Shown: piece after piece, positions 11,149-24,137 of the stretch
Layout: each line of letters starts with the position of its first letter
Numbering within the stretch: the first letter of the stretch is position 1
DNA from: Alitta virens
Lineage: Eukaryota > Annelida > Polychaeta > Phyllodocida > Nereididae
NCBI GenBank assembly: GCA_932294295.1
Contig: OW028584.1
Span: 10,176,407-10,240,406 of the forward strand
Direction of reading: 5' to 3'
Length of the DNA: 64,000 nt
Notes under the pieces: generated by a model
Seen by the model: the letters and a program-made list of their open reading frames with translations, nothing else
What the model was told of the DNA's origin: nothing
Database searches by the model: none
Position numbers and translations under genes: made by a program

Positions 11149-13015
11149 GTGCGCCAGTCATTTGTAGCCAACAACAGCCCGGGCGTGCTCGACCAAAATC
11201 AGCAGTTGCTGGTCTGGTTCCCCGATGATGGCGCCTGCTACGTTTACGTCATCGTGCGTCTGGAATTCACAGCCACCCTTAATGACGACAGCGACGTCTT
11301 TCACTGCTACCAAGACATCGACACCACGGCCAAGCGAAATGTCACCTTAATCCGGGTAACAAAGGCGAGACTGTTGTTTCAGACAAGTGCCACTCACTCA
11401 ACCCCACAGCCAAGTCCAGTCGACTGGACCTTCATGGATCCAGACGCGGCACCCGGATGTGTCTGAGAAGTGTCTCCTGCCTCAAGTAACTTCTGACAAG
11501 CTTGTACAAGCTTGTAACTCTAGCCCGATGCAGTTCTGTGATATATAGCAAAGCTTATATAGAGTGCAATTCAATACGGATGCAAGGTCAACATATACAG
11601 GCTCCTACGGGACCCCCTTGGGGTCTAAGGTGTGCGCCAGTCATTTGTAGCCAAGAACAACCCAGGCGTGCTCCACCAATATCAGCAGTTGCTGGTCTGG
11701 TTCCCCAATGATAGCGCCCACTACGTCATCGTGAGTCTGGAATTCACAGCCACCCTGAATGACGACAGAGACGTCTTTCACTACTTCCAAGACATCGACA
11801 CCATGGCCAAGCGAAATATCACCTGAATCTGGGTAACAAAGGCGAGACGGTTGTTTCAGACAACCCCACAGCCAAGTCCAGTCGACTGGACCTTCATGGA
11901 TCCAGACGCGGCACCCGGATGTGTCTGAGAAGTAACACCTGCCTCAAGTAACTTCTGACAAGCTTGTACAAGCCTGTAACTCTAGCCCGATGCAGTTCTG
12001 TGATATATAGCAAAGCTTATGTAGAGTGCAATTCAATACGGATGCAAGGTCAACCTATACAGGCTCCTACGGGACCCCCTTGGGGTCTAAGGTGTGCGCC
12101 AGTCATTTGTAGCCAAGAACAACCCAGGCGTGCTCCACCAATATCAGCAGTTGCTGGTCTGGTTCCCCAATGATAGCGCCCACTACGTCATCGTGCGTCT
12201 GGAATTCACAGCCACCCTGAATGACGACAGAGACGTCTTTCACTACTTCCAAGACATCGACACCATGGCCAAGCGAAATATCACCTGAATCTGGGTAACA
12301 AAGGCGAGACGGTTGTTTCAGACAACCCCACAGCCAAGTCCAGTCGACTGGACCTTCATGGATCCAGACGCGGCACCCGGATGTGTCTGAGAAGTAACAC
12401 CTGCCTCAAGTAACTTCTGACAAGCTTGTACAAGCCTGTAACTCTAGCCCGATCTAGTTCTGTGATATATAGTTCTAATGTAGAGTGCAAGTCAATACGG
12501 ATGCAAGGTCAACCTATGCAGGATCCTCTGGGACCCCTTGGGGTCTAAGGTGTGCGCCAGTCATTCGTAACCAAGAACAACCCGGGCGAGCTCGACCAAA
12601 ATCAGCAGTTGCTGGTCTGGTTCCCCAATTATGGCGCCTGCTACGTCTACGTCATCGTGCGTCTGGAATTCACAGCCACCCTAAATGATGACAGCGACGT
12701 CTTTCACTGCTACCAAGACATCGACACCACGGCCAAGCGAAATATCACCTGAATCCGGGTAACAAAGGCGAGACGGTTGTTTCAGACAACCCCACAGCCA
12801 AGTCCAGTCGACTGGACCTTCATGGATCCAGACGCGGCACCCGGATGTGTCTGAGAAGTGTCACCTGCCTCAAGTAACTTCTGACAAGCTTGTACAAGCC
12901 TGTAACTCTAGCCCGATCCAGTTCTGTGATATATAGTTCTAATATAGAGTGCAAGTCAATACGGATGCAAGGTCAACCTATACAGGATCCTCTGGGACCC
13001 CTTGGGGTCTAAGGT
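11149..13015 (+). repeat. L-headed segment L-C-C-A (1,867 bp)
   Basis: Units: 11149 (B-L, 483), 11632 (C, 462), 12094 (C, 458), 12552 (A, 464). It equals the previous segment minus one A unit, as expected from exchange between neighbouring segments one unit out of register. Confidence 0.97.
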
Positions 13016-14422
13016 GTGCGCCAGTCATTTGTAGCCAAGAACAACCCGGGCGTGCTCGACCAAAATCAGCAGTTGCTGGTCTGGTTCCCCAATGATGGCG
13101 CCTGCTACGTCTACGTCATCGTGCGTCTGGAATTCACAGCCACCCTTAATGACGACAGCGACGTCTTTCACTGCTACCAAGACATCGACACCACGGCCAA
13201 GCGAAATGTCACCTTAATCCGGGTAACAAAGGCGAGACTGTTGTTTCAGACAAGTGCCACTCACTCAACCCCACAGCCAAGTCCAGTCGACTGGACCTTC
13301 ATGGATCCAGACACGGCACCCGGATGTGTCTGAGAAGTGTCTCCTGCCTCAAGTAACTTCTGACAAGCTTGTACAAGCTTGTAACTCTAGCCCGATGCAG
13401 TTCTGTGATATATAGCAAAGCTTATATAGAGTGCAATTCAATACGGATGCAAGGTCAACCTATACAGGCTCCTACGGGACCCCCTTGGGGTCTAAGGTGT
13501 GCGCCAGTCATTTGTAGCCAAGAACAACCCAGGCGTGCTCCACCAATATCAGCAGTTGCTGGTCTGGTTCCCCAATGATAGCGCCCACTACGTCATCGTG
13601 CGTCTGGAATTCACAGCCACCCTGAATGACGACAGAGACGTCTTTCACTACTTCCAAGACATCGACACCATGGCCAAGCGAAATATCACCTGAATCTGGG
13701 TAACAAAGGCGAGACGGTTGTTTCAGACAACCCCACAGCCAAGTCCAGTCGACTGGACCTTCATGGATCCAGACGCGGCACCCGGATGTGTCTGAGAAGT
13801 AACACCTGCCTCAAGTAACTTCTGACAAGCTTGTACAAGCCTGGAACTCTAGCCCGATGCAGTTCTGTGATATATAGCAAAGCTTATGTAGAGTGCAATT
13901 CAATACGGATGCAAGGTCTACCTATACAGGCTCCTACGGGACCCCCTTGGGGTCTAAGGTGTGCGCCAGTCATTTGTAGCCAAGAACAACCCAGGCGTGC
14001 TCCACCAATATCAGCAGTTGCTGGTCTGGTTCCCCAATGATAGCGCCCACTACGTCATCGTGCGTCTGGAATTCACAGCCACCCTGAATGACGACAGAGA
14101 CGTCTTTCACTACTTCCAAGACATCGACACCATGGCCAAGCGAAATATCACCTGAATCTGGGTAACAAAGGCGAGACGGTTGTTTCAGACAACCCCACAG
14201 CCAAGTCCAGTCGACTGGACCTTCATGGATCCAGACGCGGCACCCGGATGTGTCTGAGAAGTAACACCTGCCTCAAGTAACTTCTGACAAGCTTGTACAA
14301 GCCTGGAACTCTAGCCCGATGCAGTTCTGTGATATATAGCAAAGCTTATATAGAGTGCAATTCAATACGGATGCAAGGTCAACCTATACAGGCACCTACG
14401 GGACCCCCTTGGGGTCTAAGGT
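13016..14422 (+). repeat. L-headed segment L-C-C (1,407 bp)
   Basis: Units: 13016 (B-L, 483; CpG-to-CpA at 13313), 13499 (C, 462), 13961 (C, 462). The C units here share private variants with the C units 1,687 bp downstream, for example T at 13919 and 15606. Confidence 0.96.
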
Positions 14423-17031
14423 GTGCGCCAGTCATTTGTAGCCAAGAACAACACAGGCGTGCTCCACCAATATCAGCAGTTGCTGGTCTGGTTCCCCAAT
14501 GATAGCGCCCACTACGTCATCGTGCGTCTGGAATTCACAGCCACCCTGAATGACGACAGAGACGTCTTTCACTACTTCCAAGACACCACGGCCAAGCGAA
14601 ATGTCACCTTAATCTGGGTAACAAAGGCGAGACTGTTGTTTCAGACAAGTGCCACTCACTCAACCCCACAGCCAAGTCCAGTCAACTGGACCTTCATGGA
14701 TCCAGACGCGGCACCCGGATGTGTCTGAGAAGTGTCTCCTGCCTCAAGTAACTTCTGAGAAGCATGTCTGGTTCCCCAATGATGGCGCCTGCTACGTCTA
14801 CGTCATCGTGCGTCTGGAATTCACAGCCACCCTTAATGACGACAGCGACGTCTTTCACTGCTACCAAGACATCGACACCACGGCCAAGCGAAATGTCACC
14901 TTAATCCGGGTAACAAAGGCGAGACTGTTGTTTCAGACAAGTGCCACTCACTCAACCCCACAGCCAAGTCCAGTCGACTGGACCTTCATGGATCCAGACG
15001 CGGCACCCGGATGTGTCTGAGAAGTGTCTCCTGCCTCAAGTAACTTCTGACAAGCTTGTACAAGCTTGTAACTCTAGCCCGATGCAGTTCTGTGATATAT
15101 AGCAAAGCTTATATAGAGTGCAATTCAATACGGATGCAAGGTCAACCTATACAGGCTCCTACGGGACCCCCTTGGGGTCTAAGGTGTGCGCCAGTCATTT
15201 GTAGCCAAGAACAACCCAGGCGTGCTCCACCAATATCAGCAGTTGCTGGTCTGGTTCCCCAATGATAGCGCCCACTACGTCATCGTGCGTCTGGAATTCA
15301 CAGCCACCCTTAATGACGACAGAGACGTCTTTCACTACTTCCAAGACATCGACACCATGGCCAAGCGAAATATCACCTGAATCTGGGTAACAAAGGCGAG
15401 ACGGTTGTTTCAGACAACCCCACAGCCAAGTCCAGTCGACTGGACCTTCATGGATCCAGACGCGGCACCCGGATGTGTCTGAGAAGTAACACCTGCCTCA
15501 AGTAACTTCTGACAAGCTTGTACAAGCCTGGAACTCTAGCCCGATGCAGTTCTGTGATATATAGCAAAGCTTATGTAGAGTGCAATTCAATACGGATGCA
15601 AGGTCTACCTATACAGGCTCCTACGGGACCCCCTTGGGGTCTAAGGTGTGCGCCAGTCATTTGTAGCCAAGAACAACCCAGGCGTGCTCCACCAATATCA
15701 GCAGTTGCTGGTCTGGTTCCCCAATGATAGCGCCCACTACGTCATCGTGCGTCTGGAATTCACAGCCACCCTGAATGACGACAGAGACGTCTTTCACTAC
15801 TTCCAAGACATCGACACCATGGCCAAGCGAAATATCACCTGAATCTGGGTAACAAAGGCGAGACGGTTGTTTCAGACAACCCCACAGCCAAGTCCAGTCG
15901 ACTGGACCTTCATGGATCCAGACGCGGCACCCGGATGTGTCTGAGAAGTAACACCTGCCTCAAGTAACTTCTGACAAGCTTGTACAAGCCTGGAACTCTA
16001 GCCCGATGCAGTTCTGTGATATATAGCAAAGCTTATATAGAGTGCAATTCAATACGGATGCAAGGTCAACCTATACAGGCACCTACGGGACCCCCTTGGG
16101 GTCTAAGGTGTGCGCCAGTCATTTGTAGCCAAGAACAACCCAGGCGTGCTCCACCAATATCAGCAGTTGCTGGTCTGGTTCCCCAATGATAGCGCCCACT
16201 ACGTCATCGTGCGTCTGGAATTCACAGCCACCCTGAATGACGACAGAGACGTCTTTCACTACTTCCAAGACATCGACACCATGGCCAAGCGAAATATCAC
16301 CTGAATCTGGGTAACAAAGGCGAGACGGTTGTTTCAGACAACCCCACAGCCAAGTCCAGTCGACTGGACCTTCATGGATCCAGACGCGGCACCCGGATGT
16401 GTCTGAGAAGTAACACCTGCCTCAAGTAACTTCTGACAAGCTTGTACAAGCCTGTAACTCTAGCCCGATCTAGTTCTGTGATATATAGTTCTAATGTAGA
16501 GTGCAAGTCAATACGGATGCAAGGTCAACCTATGCAGGATCCTCTGGGACCCCTTGGGGTCTAAGGTGTGCGCCAGTCATTCGTAACCAAGAACAACCCG
16601 GGCGAGCTCGACCAAAATCAGCAGTTGCTGGTCTGGTTCCCCAATTATGGCGCCTGCTGCGTCTACGTCATCGTGCGTCTGGAATTCACAGCCACCCTAA
16701 ATGATGACAGCGACGTCTTTCACTGCTACCAAGACATCGACACCACGGCCAAGTGAAATATCACCTGAATCCGGGTAACAAAGGCGAGACGGTTGTTTCA
16801 GACAACCCCACAGCCAAGTCCAGTCGACTGGACCTTCATGGATCCAGACGCGGCACCCGGATGTGTCTGAGAAGTGTCACCTGCCTCAAGTAACTTCTGA
16901 CAAGCTTGTACAAGCCTGTAACTCTAGCCCGATCCAGTTCTGTGATATATAGTTCTAATATAGAGTGCAAGTCAATACGGATGTAAGGTCAACCTATACA
17001 GGATCCTCTGGGACCCCTTGGGGTCTAAGGT
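14423..17031 (+). repeat. Chimeric C/L unit plus 292-bp unit, then C-C-C-A
   Basis: Unit 14423 has a C-type front and an L-type rear, with a 6-bp loss at the switch ('ccaagacaccacgg' around 14581 instead of 'gacatcgacacc'). A 292-bp unit follows at 14766, then 15186 (C, 462), 15648 (C, 462), 16110 (C, 458), 16568 (A, 464). Unit 16568 has a CpG-to-TpG change at 16754 creating TGA. Confidence 0.96.
14766..15057 (+). repeat. 292-bp deleted unit
   Basis: Shares the 'gagaagcatgtctgg' junction. It follows the chimeric unit 14423 and leads into a C unit. Confidence 0.95.
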
Positions 17032-17386
17032 GTGCGCCAGTCATTTGTAGCCAAGAACAACCCGGGCGTGCTCGACCAAAATCAGCAGTTGCTGGTCTGG
17101 TTCCCCAATGATGGCGCCTGCTACGTTTACGTCATCGTGCGTCTGGAATTCACAGCCACCCTTAATGACGACAGCGACGTCTTTCACTGCTACCATGACA
17201 TCGACACCACGGCCAAGCGAAATGTCACCTTAATCCGGGTAACAAAGGCGAGACTGTTGTTTCAGACAAGTGCCACTCACTCAACCCCACAGCCAAGTCC
17301 AGTCGACTGGACCTTCATGGATCCAGACGCGGCACCCGGATGTGTCTGAGAAGTGTCTCCTGCCTCAAGTAACTTCTGAGAAGCAT

Positions 17387-17678
17387 GTCTGGTTCCCCAA
17401 TGATGGCGCCTGCTACGTCTACGTCATCGTGCGTCTGGAATTCACAGCCACCCTTAATGACGACAGCGACGTCTTTCACTGCTACCAAGACATCGACACC
17501 ACGGCCAAGCGAAATGTCACCTTAATCCGGGTAACAAAGGCGAGACTGTTGTTTCAGACAAGTGCCACTCACTCAACCCCACAGCCAAGTCCAGTCGACT
17601 GGACCTTCATGGATCCAGACGCGGCACCCGGATGTGTCTGAGAAGTGTCTCCTGCCTCAAGTAACTTCTGACAAGCTT
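17387..17678 (+). repeat. 292-bp deleted unit
   Basis: Standard junction; follows L unit 17032 and leads into D unit 17803. Confidence 0.95.
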
Positions 17679-17802
17679 GTACAAGCCTGTAACTCTAGCC
17701 CGATCTAGTTCTGTGATATATAGTTCTAATGTAGAGTGCAAGTCAATACGGATGCAAGGTCAACCTATGCAGGATCCTCTGGGACCCCTTGGGGTCTAAG
17801 GT

Positions 17803-18266
17803 GTGCGCCAGTCATTCATAACCAAGAACAACCCGGGCGAGCTCGACCAAAATCAGCAGTTGCTGGTCTGGTTCCCCAATTATGGCGCCTGCTACGTCTA
17901 CGTCATCGTGCGTCTGGAATTCACAGCCACCCTAAATGATGACAGCGACGTCTTTCACTGCTACCAAGACATCGACACCATGGCCAAGCGAAATATCACC
18001 TGAATCCGGGTAACAAAGGCGAGACGGTTGTTTCAGACAACCCCACAGCCAAGTCCAGTCGACTGGACCTTCATGGATCCAGACGCGGCACCCGAATGTG
18101 TCTGAGAAGTGTCACCTGCCTCAAGTAACTTCTGACAAGCTTGTACAAGCCTGTAACTCTAGCCCGATCCAGTTCTGTGATATATAGTTCTAATGTAGAG
18201 TGCAAGTCAATACGGATGCAAGGTCAACCTATGCAGGATCCTCTGGGACCCCTTGGGGTCTAAGGT
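17803..18266 (+). repeat. Reference D unit (464 bp)
   Basis: Type A sequence except 'ttcataacc' for 'ttcgtaacc', a CpG-to-CpA change. D units nearly always follow an L or 292-bp unit and mark the second place in the right-hand tetramer. Confidence 0.9.
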
Positions 18267-21200
18267 GTGCGCCAGTCATTCGTAACCAAGAACAACCCGG
18301 GCGAGCTCGACCAAAATCAGCAGTTGCTGGTCTGGTTCCCCAATTATGGCGCCTGCTACGTCTACGTCATCGTGCGTCTGGAATTCACAGCCACCCTAAA
18401 TGATGACAGCGACGTCTTTCACTGCTACCAAGACATCGACACCACGGCCAAGCGAAATATCACCTGAATCCGGGTAACAAAGGCGAGACGGTTGTTTCAG
18501 ACAACCCCACAGCCAAGTCCAGTCGACTGGACCTTCATGGATCCAGACGCGGCACCCGGATGTGTCTGAGAAGTGTCACCTGCCTCAAGTAACTTCTGAC
18601 AAGCTTGTACAAGCCTGTAACTCTAGCCCGATCTAGTTCTGTGATATATAGTTCTAATGTAGAGTGCAAGTCAATACGGATGCAAGGTCAACCTATGCAG
18701 GATCCTCTGGGACCCCTTGGGGTCTAAGGTGTGCGCCAGTCATTCGTAACCAAGAACAACCCGGGCGAGCTCGACCAAAATCAGCAGTTGCTGGTCTGGT
18801 TCCCCAATTATGGCGCCTGCTACGTCTACGTCATCGTGCGTCTGGAATTCACAGCCACCCTAAATGATGACAGCGACGTCTTTCACTGCTACCAAGACAT
18901 CGACACCACGGCCAAGCGAAATACCACCTGAATCCGGGTAACAAAGGCGAGACGGTTGTTTCAGACAACCCCACAGCCAAGTCCAGTCGACTGGACCTTC
19001 ATGGATCCAGACGCGGCACCCGGATGTGTCTGAGAAGTGTCACCTGCCTCAAGTAACTTCTGACAAGCTTGTACAAGCCTGTAACTCTAGCCCGATCTAG
19101 TTCTGTGATATATAGTTCTAATGTAGAGTGCAAGTCAATACGGATGCAAGGTCAACCTATGCAGGATCCTCTGGGACCCCTTGGGGTCTAAGGTGTGCGC
19201 CAGTCATTCGTAACCATGAACAACCCGGGCGAGCTCAACCAAAATCAGCAGTTGCTGGTCTGGTTCCCCAATTATGGCGCCTGCTACGTCTACGTCATCG
19301 TGCGTCTGGAATTCACAGCCACCCTAAATGATGACAGCGACGTCTTTCACTGCTACCAAGACATCGACACCACGGCCAAGCGAAATATCACCTGAATCCG
19401 GGTAACAAAGGCGAGACGGTTGTTTCAGACAACCCCACAGCCAAGTCCAGTCGACTGGACCTTCATGGATCCAGACGCGGCACCCGGATGTGTCTGAGAA
19501 GTGTCACCTGCCTCAAGTAACTTCTGACAAGCTTGTACAAGCCTGTAACTCTAGCCCGATCTAGTTCTGTGATATATAGTTCTAATGTAGAGTGCAAGTC
19601 AATACGGATGCAAGGTCAACCTATGCAGGATCCTCTGGGACCCCTTGGGGTCTAAGGTGTGCGCCAGTCATTCGTAACCAAGAACAACCCGGGCGAGCTC
19701 GACCAAAATCAGCAGTTGCTGGTCTGGTTCCCCAATTATGGCGCCTGCTACGTCTACGTCATCGTGCGTCTGGAATTCACAGCCACCCTAAATGATGACA
19801 GCGACGTCTTTCACTGCTACCAAGACATCGACACCACGGCCAAGCGAAATACCACCTGAATCCGGGTAACAAAGGCGAGACGGTTGTTTCAGACAACCCC
19901 ACAGCCAAGTCCAGTCGACTGGACCTTCATGGATCCAGACGCGGCACCCGGATGTGTCTGAGAAGTGTCACCTGCCTCAAGTAACTTCTGACAAGCTTGT
20001 ACAAGCCTGTAACTCTAGCCCGATCTAGTTCTGTGATATATAGTTCTAATGTAGAGTGCAAGTCAATACGGATGCAAGGTCAACCTATGCAGGATCCTCT
20101 GGGACCCCTTGGGGTCTAAGGTGTGCGCCAGTCATTCGTAACCATGAACAACCCGGGCGAGCTCAACCAAAATCAGCAGTTGCTGGTCTGGTTCCCCAAT
20201 TATGGCGCCTGCTACGTCTACGTCATCGTGCGTCTGGAATTCACAGCCACCCTAAATGATGACAGCGACGTCTTTCACTGCTACCAAGACATCGACACCA
20301 CGGCCAAGCGAAATATCACCTGAATCCGGGTAACAAAGGCGAGACGGTTGTTTCAGACAACCCCACAGCCAAGTCCAGTCGACTGGACCTTCATGGATCC
20401 AGACGCGGCACCCGGATGTGTCTGAGAAGTAACACCTGCCTCAAGTAACTTCTGACAAGCTTGTACAAGCCTGGAACTCTAGCCCGATGCAGTTCTGTGA
20501 TATATAGCAAAGCTTATATAGAGTGCAATTCAATACGGATGCAAGGTCAACCTATACAGGCTCCTACGGGACCCCCTTGGGGTCTAAGGTGTGCGCCAGT
20601 CATTTGTAGCCAAGAACAACCCAGGCGTGCTCCACCAATATCAGCAGTTGCTGGTCTGGTTCCCCAATGATAGCGCCCACTACGTCATCGTGCGTCTGGA
20701 ATTCACAGCCACCCTGAATGACGACAGAGACGTCTTTCACTACTTCCAAGACATCGACACCATGGCCAAGCGAAATATCACCTGAATCTGGGTAACAAAG
20801 GCGAGACGGTTGTTTCAGACAACCCCACAGCCAAGTCCAGTCGACTGGACCTTCATGGATCCAGACGCGGCACCCGGATGTGTCTGAGAAGTAACACCTG
20901 CCTCAAGTAACTTCTGACAAGCTTGTACAAGCCTGTAACTCTAGCCCGATCTAGTTCTGTGATATATAGTTCTAATGAAGAGTGCAAGTCAATACGGATG
21001 CAAGGTCAACCTATGCAGGATCCTCTGGGACCCCTTGGGGTCTAAGGTGTGCGCCAGTCATTCGTAACCAAGAACAACCCGGGCGAGCTCGACCAAAATC
21101 AGCAGTTGCTGGTCTGGTTCCCCAATTATGGCGCCTGCTACGTCTACGTCATCGTGCGTCTGGAATTCACAGCCACCCTAAATGATGACAGCGACGTCTT

Positions 21201-21512
21201 TCACTGCTACCAAGACATCGACACCACGGCCAAGCGAAATATCACCTGAATCCGGGTAACAAAGGCGAGACGGTTGTTTCAGACAACCCCACCGCCAAGT
21301 CCAGTCGACTGGACCTTCATGGATCCAGACGCGGCACCCGGATGTGTCTGAGAAGTGTCACCTGCCTCAAGTAACTTCTGACAAGCTTGTACAAGCCTGT
21401 AACTCTAGCCCGATCCAGTTCTGTGATATATAGTTCTAATATAGAGTGCAAGTCAATACGGATGCAAGGTCAACCTATACAGGATCCTCTGGGACCCCTT
21501 GGGGTCTAAGGT

Positions 21513-24137
21513 GTGCGCCAGTCATTTGTAGCCAAGAACAACCCGGGCGTGCTCAACCAAAATCAGCAGTTGCTGGTCTGGTTCCCCAATGATGGCGCCT
21601 GCTACGTTTACGTCATTGTGCGTCTGGAATTCACAGCCACCCTTAATGACGACAGCGACGTCTTTCACTGCTACCAAGACATCGACACCACGGCCAAGCG
21701 AAATGTCACCTTAATCCGGGTAACAAAGGCGAGACTGTTGTTTCAGACAAGTGCCACTCACTCAACCCCACAGCCAAGTCCAGTCGACTGGACCTTCATG
21801 GATCCAGACGCGGCACCCGGATGTGTCTGAGAAGTGTCTCCTGCCTCAAGTAACTTCTGAGAAGCATGTCTGGTTCCCCAATGATGGCGCCTGCTACGTC
21901 TACGTCATCGTGCGTCTGGAATTCACAGCCACCCTTAATGACGACAGCGACGTCTTTCACTGCTACCAAGACATCGACACCACGGCCAAGCGAAATGTCA
22001 CCTTAATCCGGGTAACAAAGGCGAGACTGTTGTTTCAGACAAGTGCCACTCACTCAACCCCACAGCCAAGTCCAGTCGACTGGACCTTCATGGATCCAGA
22101 CGCGGCACCCGGATGTGTCTGAGAAGTGTCTCCTGCCTCAAGTAACTTCTGACAAGCTTGTACAAGCCTGTAACTCTAGCCCGATCTAGTTCTGTGATAT
22201 ATAGTTCTAATGTAGAGTGCAAGTCAATACGGATGCAAGGTCAACCTATGCAGGATCCTCTGGGACCCCTTGGGGTCTAAGGTGTGCGCCAGTCATTCGT
22301 AACCAAGAACAACCCGGGCGAGCTCGACCAAAATCAGCAGTTGCTGGTCTGGTTCCCCAATTATGGCGCCTGCTACGTCTACGTCATCGTGCGTCTGGAA
22401 TTCACAGCCACCCTAAATGATGACAGCGACGTCTTTCACTGCTACCAAGACATCGACACCACGGCCAAGCGAAATATCACCTGAATCCGGGTAACAAAGG
22501 CGAGACGGTTGTTTCAGACAACCCCACAGCCAAGTCCAGTCGACTGGACCTTCATGGATCCAGACGCGGCACCCGGATGTGTCTGAGAAGTGTCACCTGC
22601 CTCAAGTAACTTCTGACAAGCTTGTACAAGCCTGTAACTCTAGCCCGATCTAGTTCTGTGATATATAGTTCTAATGTAGAGTGCAAGTCAATACGGATGC
22701 AAGGTCAACCTATGCAGGATCCTCTGGGACCCCTTGGGGTCTAAGGTGTGCGCCAGTCATTCGTAACCAAGAACAACCCGGGCGAGCTCGACCAAAATCA
22801 GCAGTTGCTGGTCTGGTTCCCCAATTATGGCGCCTGCTACGTCTACGTCATCGTGCGTCTGGAATTCACAGCCACCCTAAATGATGACAGCGACGTCTTT
22901 CACTGCTACCAAGACATCGACACCACGGCCAAGCGAAATATCACCTGAATCCGGGTAACAAAGGCGAGACGGTTGTTTCAGACAACCCCACAGCCAAGTC
23001 CAGTCGACTGGACCTTCATGGATCCAGACGCGGCACCCGGATGTGTCTGAGAAGTAACACCTGCCTCAAGTAACTTCTGACAAGCTTGTACAAGCCTGGA
23101 ACTCTAGCCCGATGCAGTTCTGTGATATATAGCAAAGCTTATATAGAGTGCAATTCAATACGGATGCAAGGTCAACCTATACAGGCTCCTACGGGACCCC
23201 CTTTGGGTCTAAGGTGTGCGCCAGTCATTTGTAGCCAAGAACAACCCAGGCGTGCTCCACCAATATCAGCAGTTGCTGGTCTGGTTCCCCAATGATAGCG
23301 CCCACTACGTCATCGTGCGTCTGGAATTCACAGCCACCCTGAATGACGACAGAGACGTCTTTCACTACTTCCAAGACATCGACACCATGGCCAAGCGAAA
23401 TATCACCTGAATCTGGGTAACAAAGGCGAGACGGTTGTTTCAGACAACCCCACAGCCAAGTCCAGTCGACTGGACCTTCATGGATCCAGACGCGGCACCC
23501 GGATGTGTCTGAGAAGTAACACCTGCCTCAAGTAACTTCTGACAAGCTTGTACAAGCCTGTAACTCTAGCCCGATCTAGTTCTGTGATATATAGTTCTAA
23601 TGTAGAGTGCAAGTCAATACGGATGCAAGGTCAACCTATGCAGGATCCTCTGGGACCCCTTGGGGTCTAAGGTGTGCGCCAGTCATTCGTAACCAAGAAC
23701 AACCCGGGCGAGCTCGACCAAAATCAGCAGTTGCTGGTCTGGTTCCCCAATTATGGCGCCTGCTACGTCTACGTCATCGTGCGTCTGGAATTCACAGCCA
23801 CCCTAAATGATGACAGCGACGTCTTTCACTGCTACCAAGACATCGACACCACGGCCAAGCGAAATATCACCTGAATCCGGGTAACAAAGGCGAGACGGTT
23901 GTTTCAGACAACCCCACAGCCAAGTCCAGTCGACTGGACCTTCATGGATCCAGACGCGGCACCCGGATGTGTCTGAGAAGTGTCACCTGCCTCAAGTAAC
24001 TTCTGACAAGCTTGTACAAGCCTGTAACTCTAGCCCGATCCAGTTCTGTGATATATAGTTCTAATATAGAGTGCAAGTCAATACGGATGCAAGGTCAACC
24101 TATACAGGATCCTCTGGGACCCCTTGGGGTCTAAGGT
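21513..24137 (+). repeat. L-headed segment L-292-A-A-C-A (2,625 bp)
   Basis: Units: 21513 (B-L, 479; CpG losses at 21555 and 21617), 292-bp unit at 21868, 22284 (A, 464), 22748 (A, 468), 23216 (C, 458), 23674 (A, 464). The order from 20123 to about 22500 repeats at an offset of 2,625 bp to about 25100, suggesting a pentamer with a deleted unit that was once duplicated. Confidence 0.96.
21868..22159 (+). repeat. 292-bp deleted unit
   Basis: Standard junction; pairs with the copy at 24493 at the 2,625-bp offset. Confidence 0.95.

Larger units (their letters stand above)
17032..21512 (+). repeat. L-headed segment with the longest S run (4,481 bp)
   Basis: Units: 17032 (B-L, 479), 292-bp unit at 17387, 17803 (D), 18267, 18731, 19195, 19659 (A, 464 each), 20123 (A, 468), 20591 (C, 458), 21049 (A, 464). 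Units 18731-19658 and 19659-20586 form a duplicated dimer: each pair is a unit ending 'aatacc' followed by a unit with 'accatgaac' and 'gctcaacc' (T at 19217 and 20145, offset 928). Confidence 0.97.
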
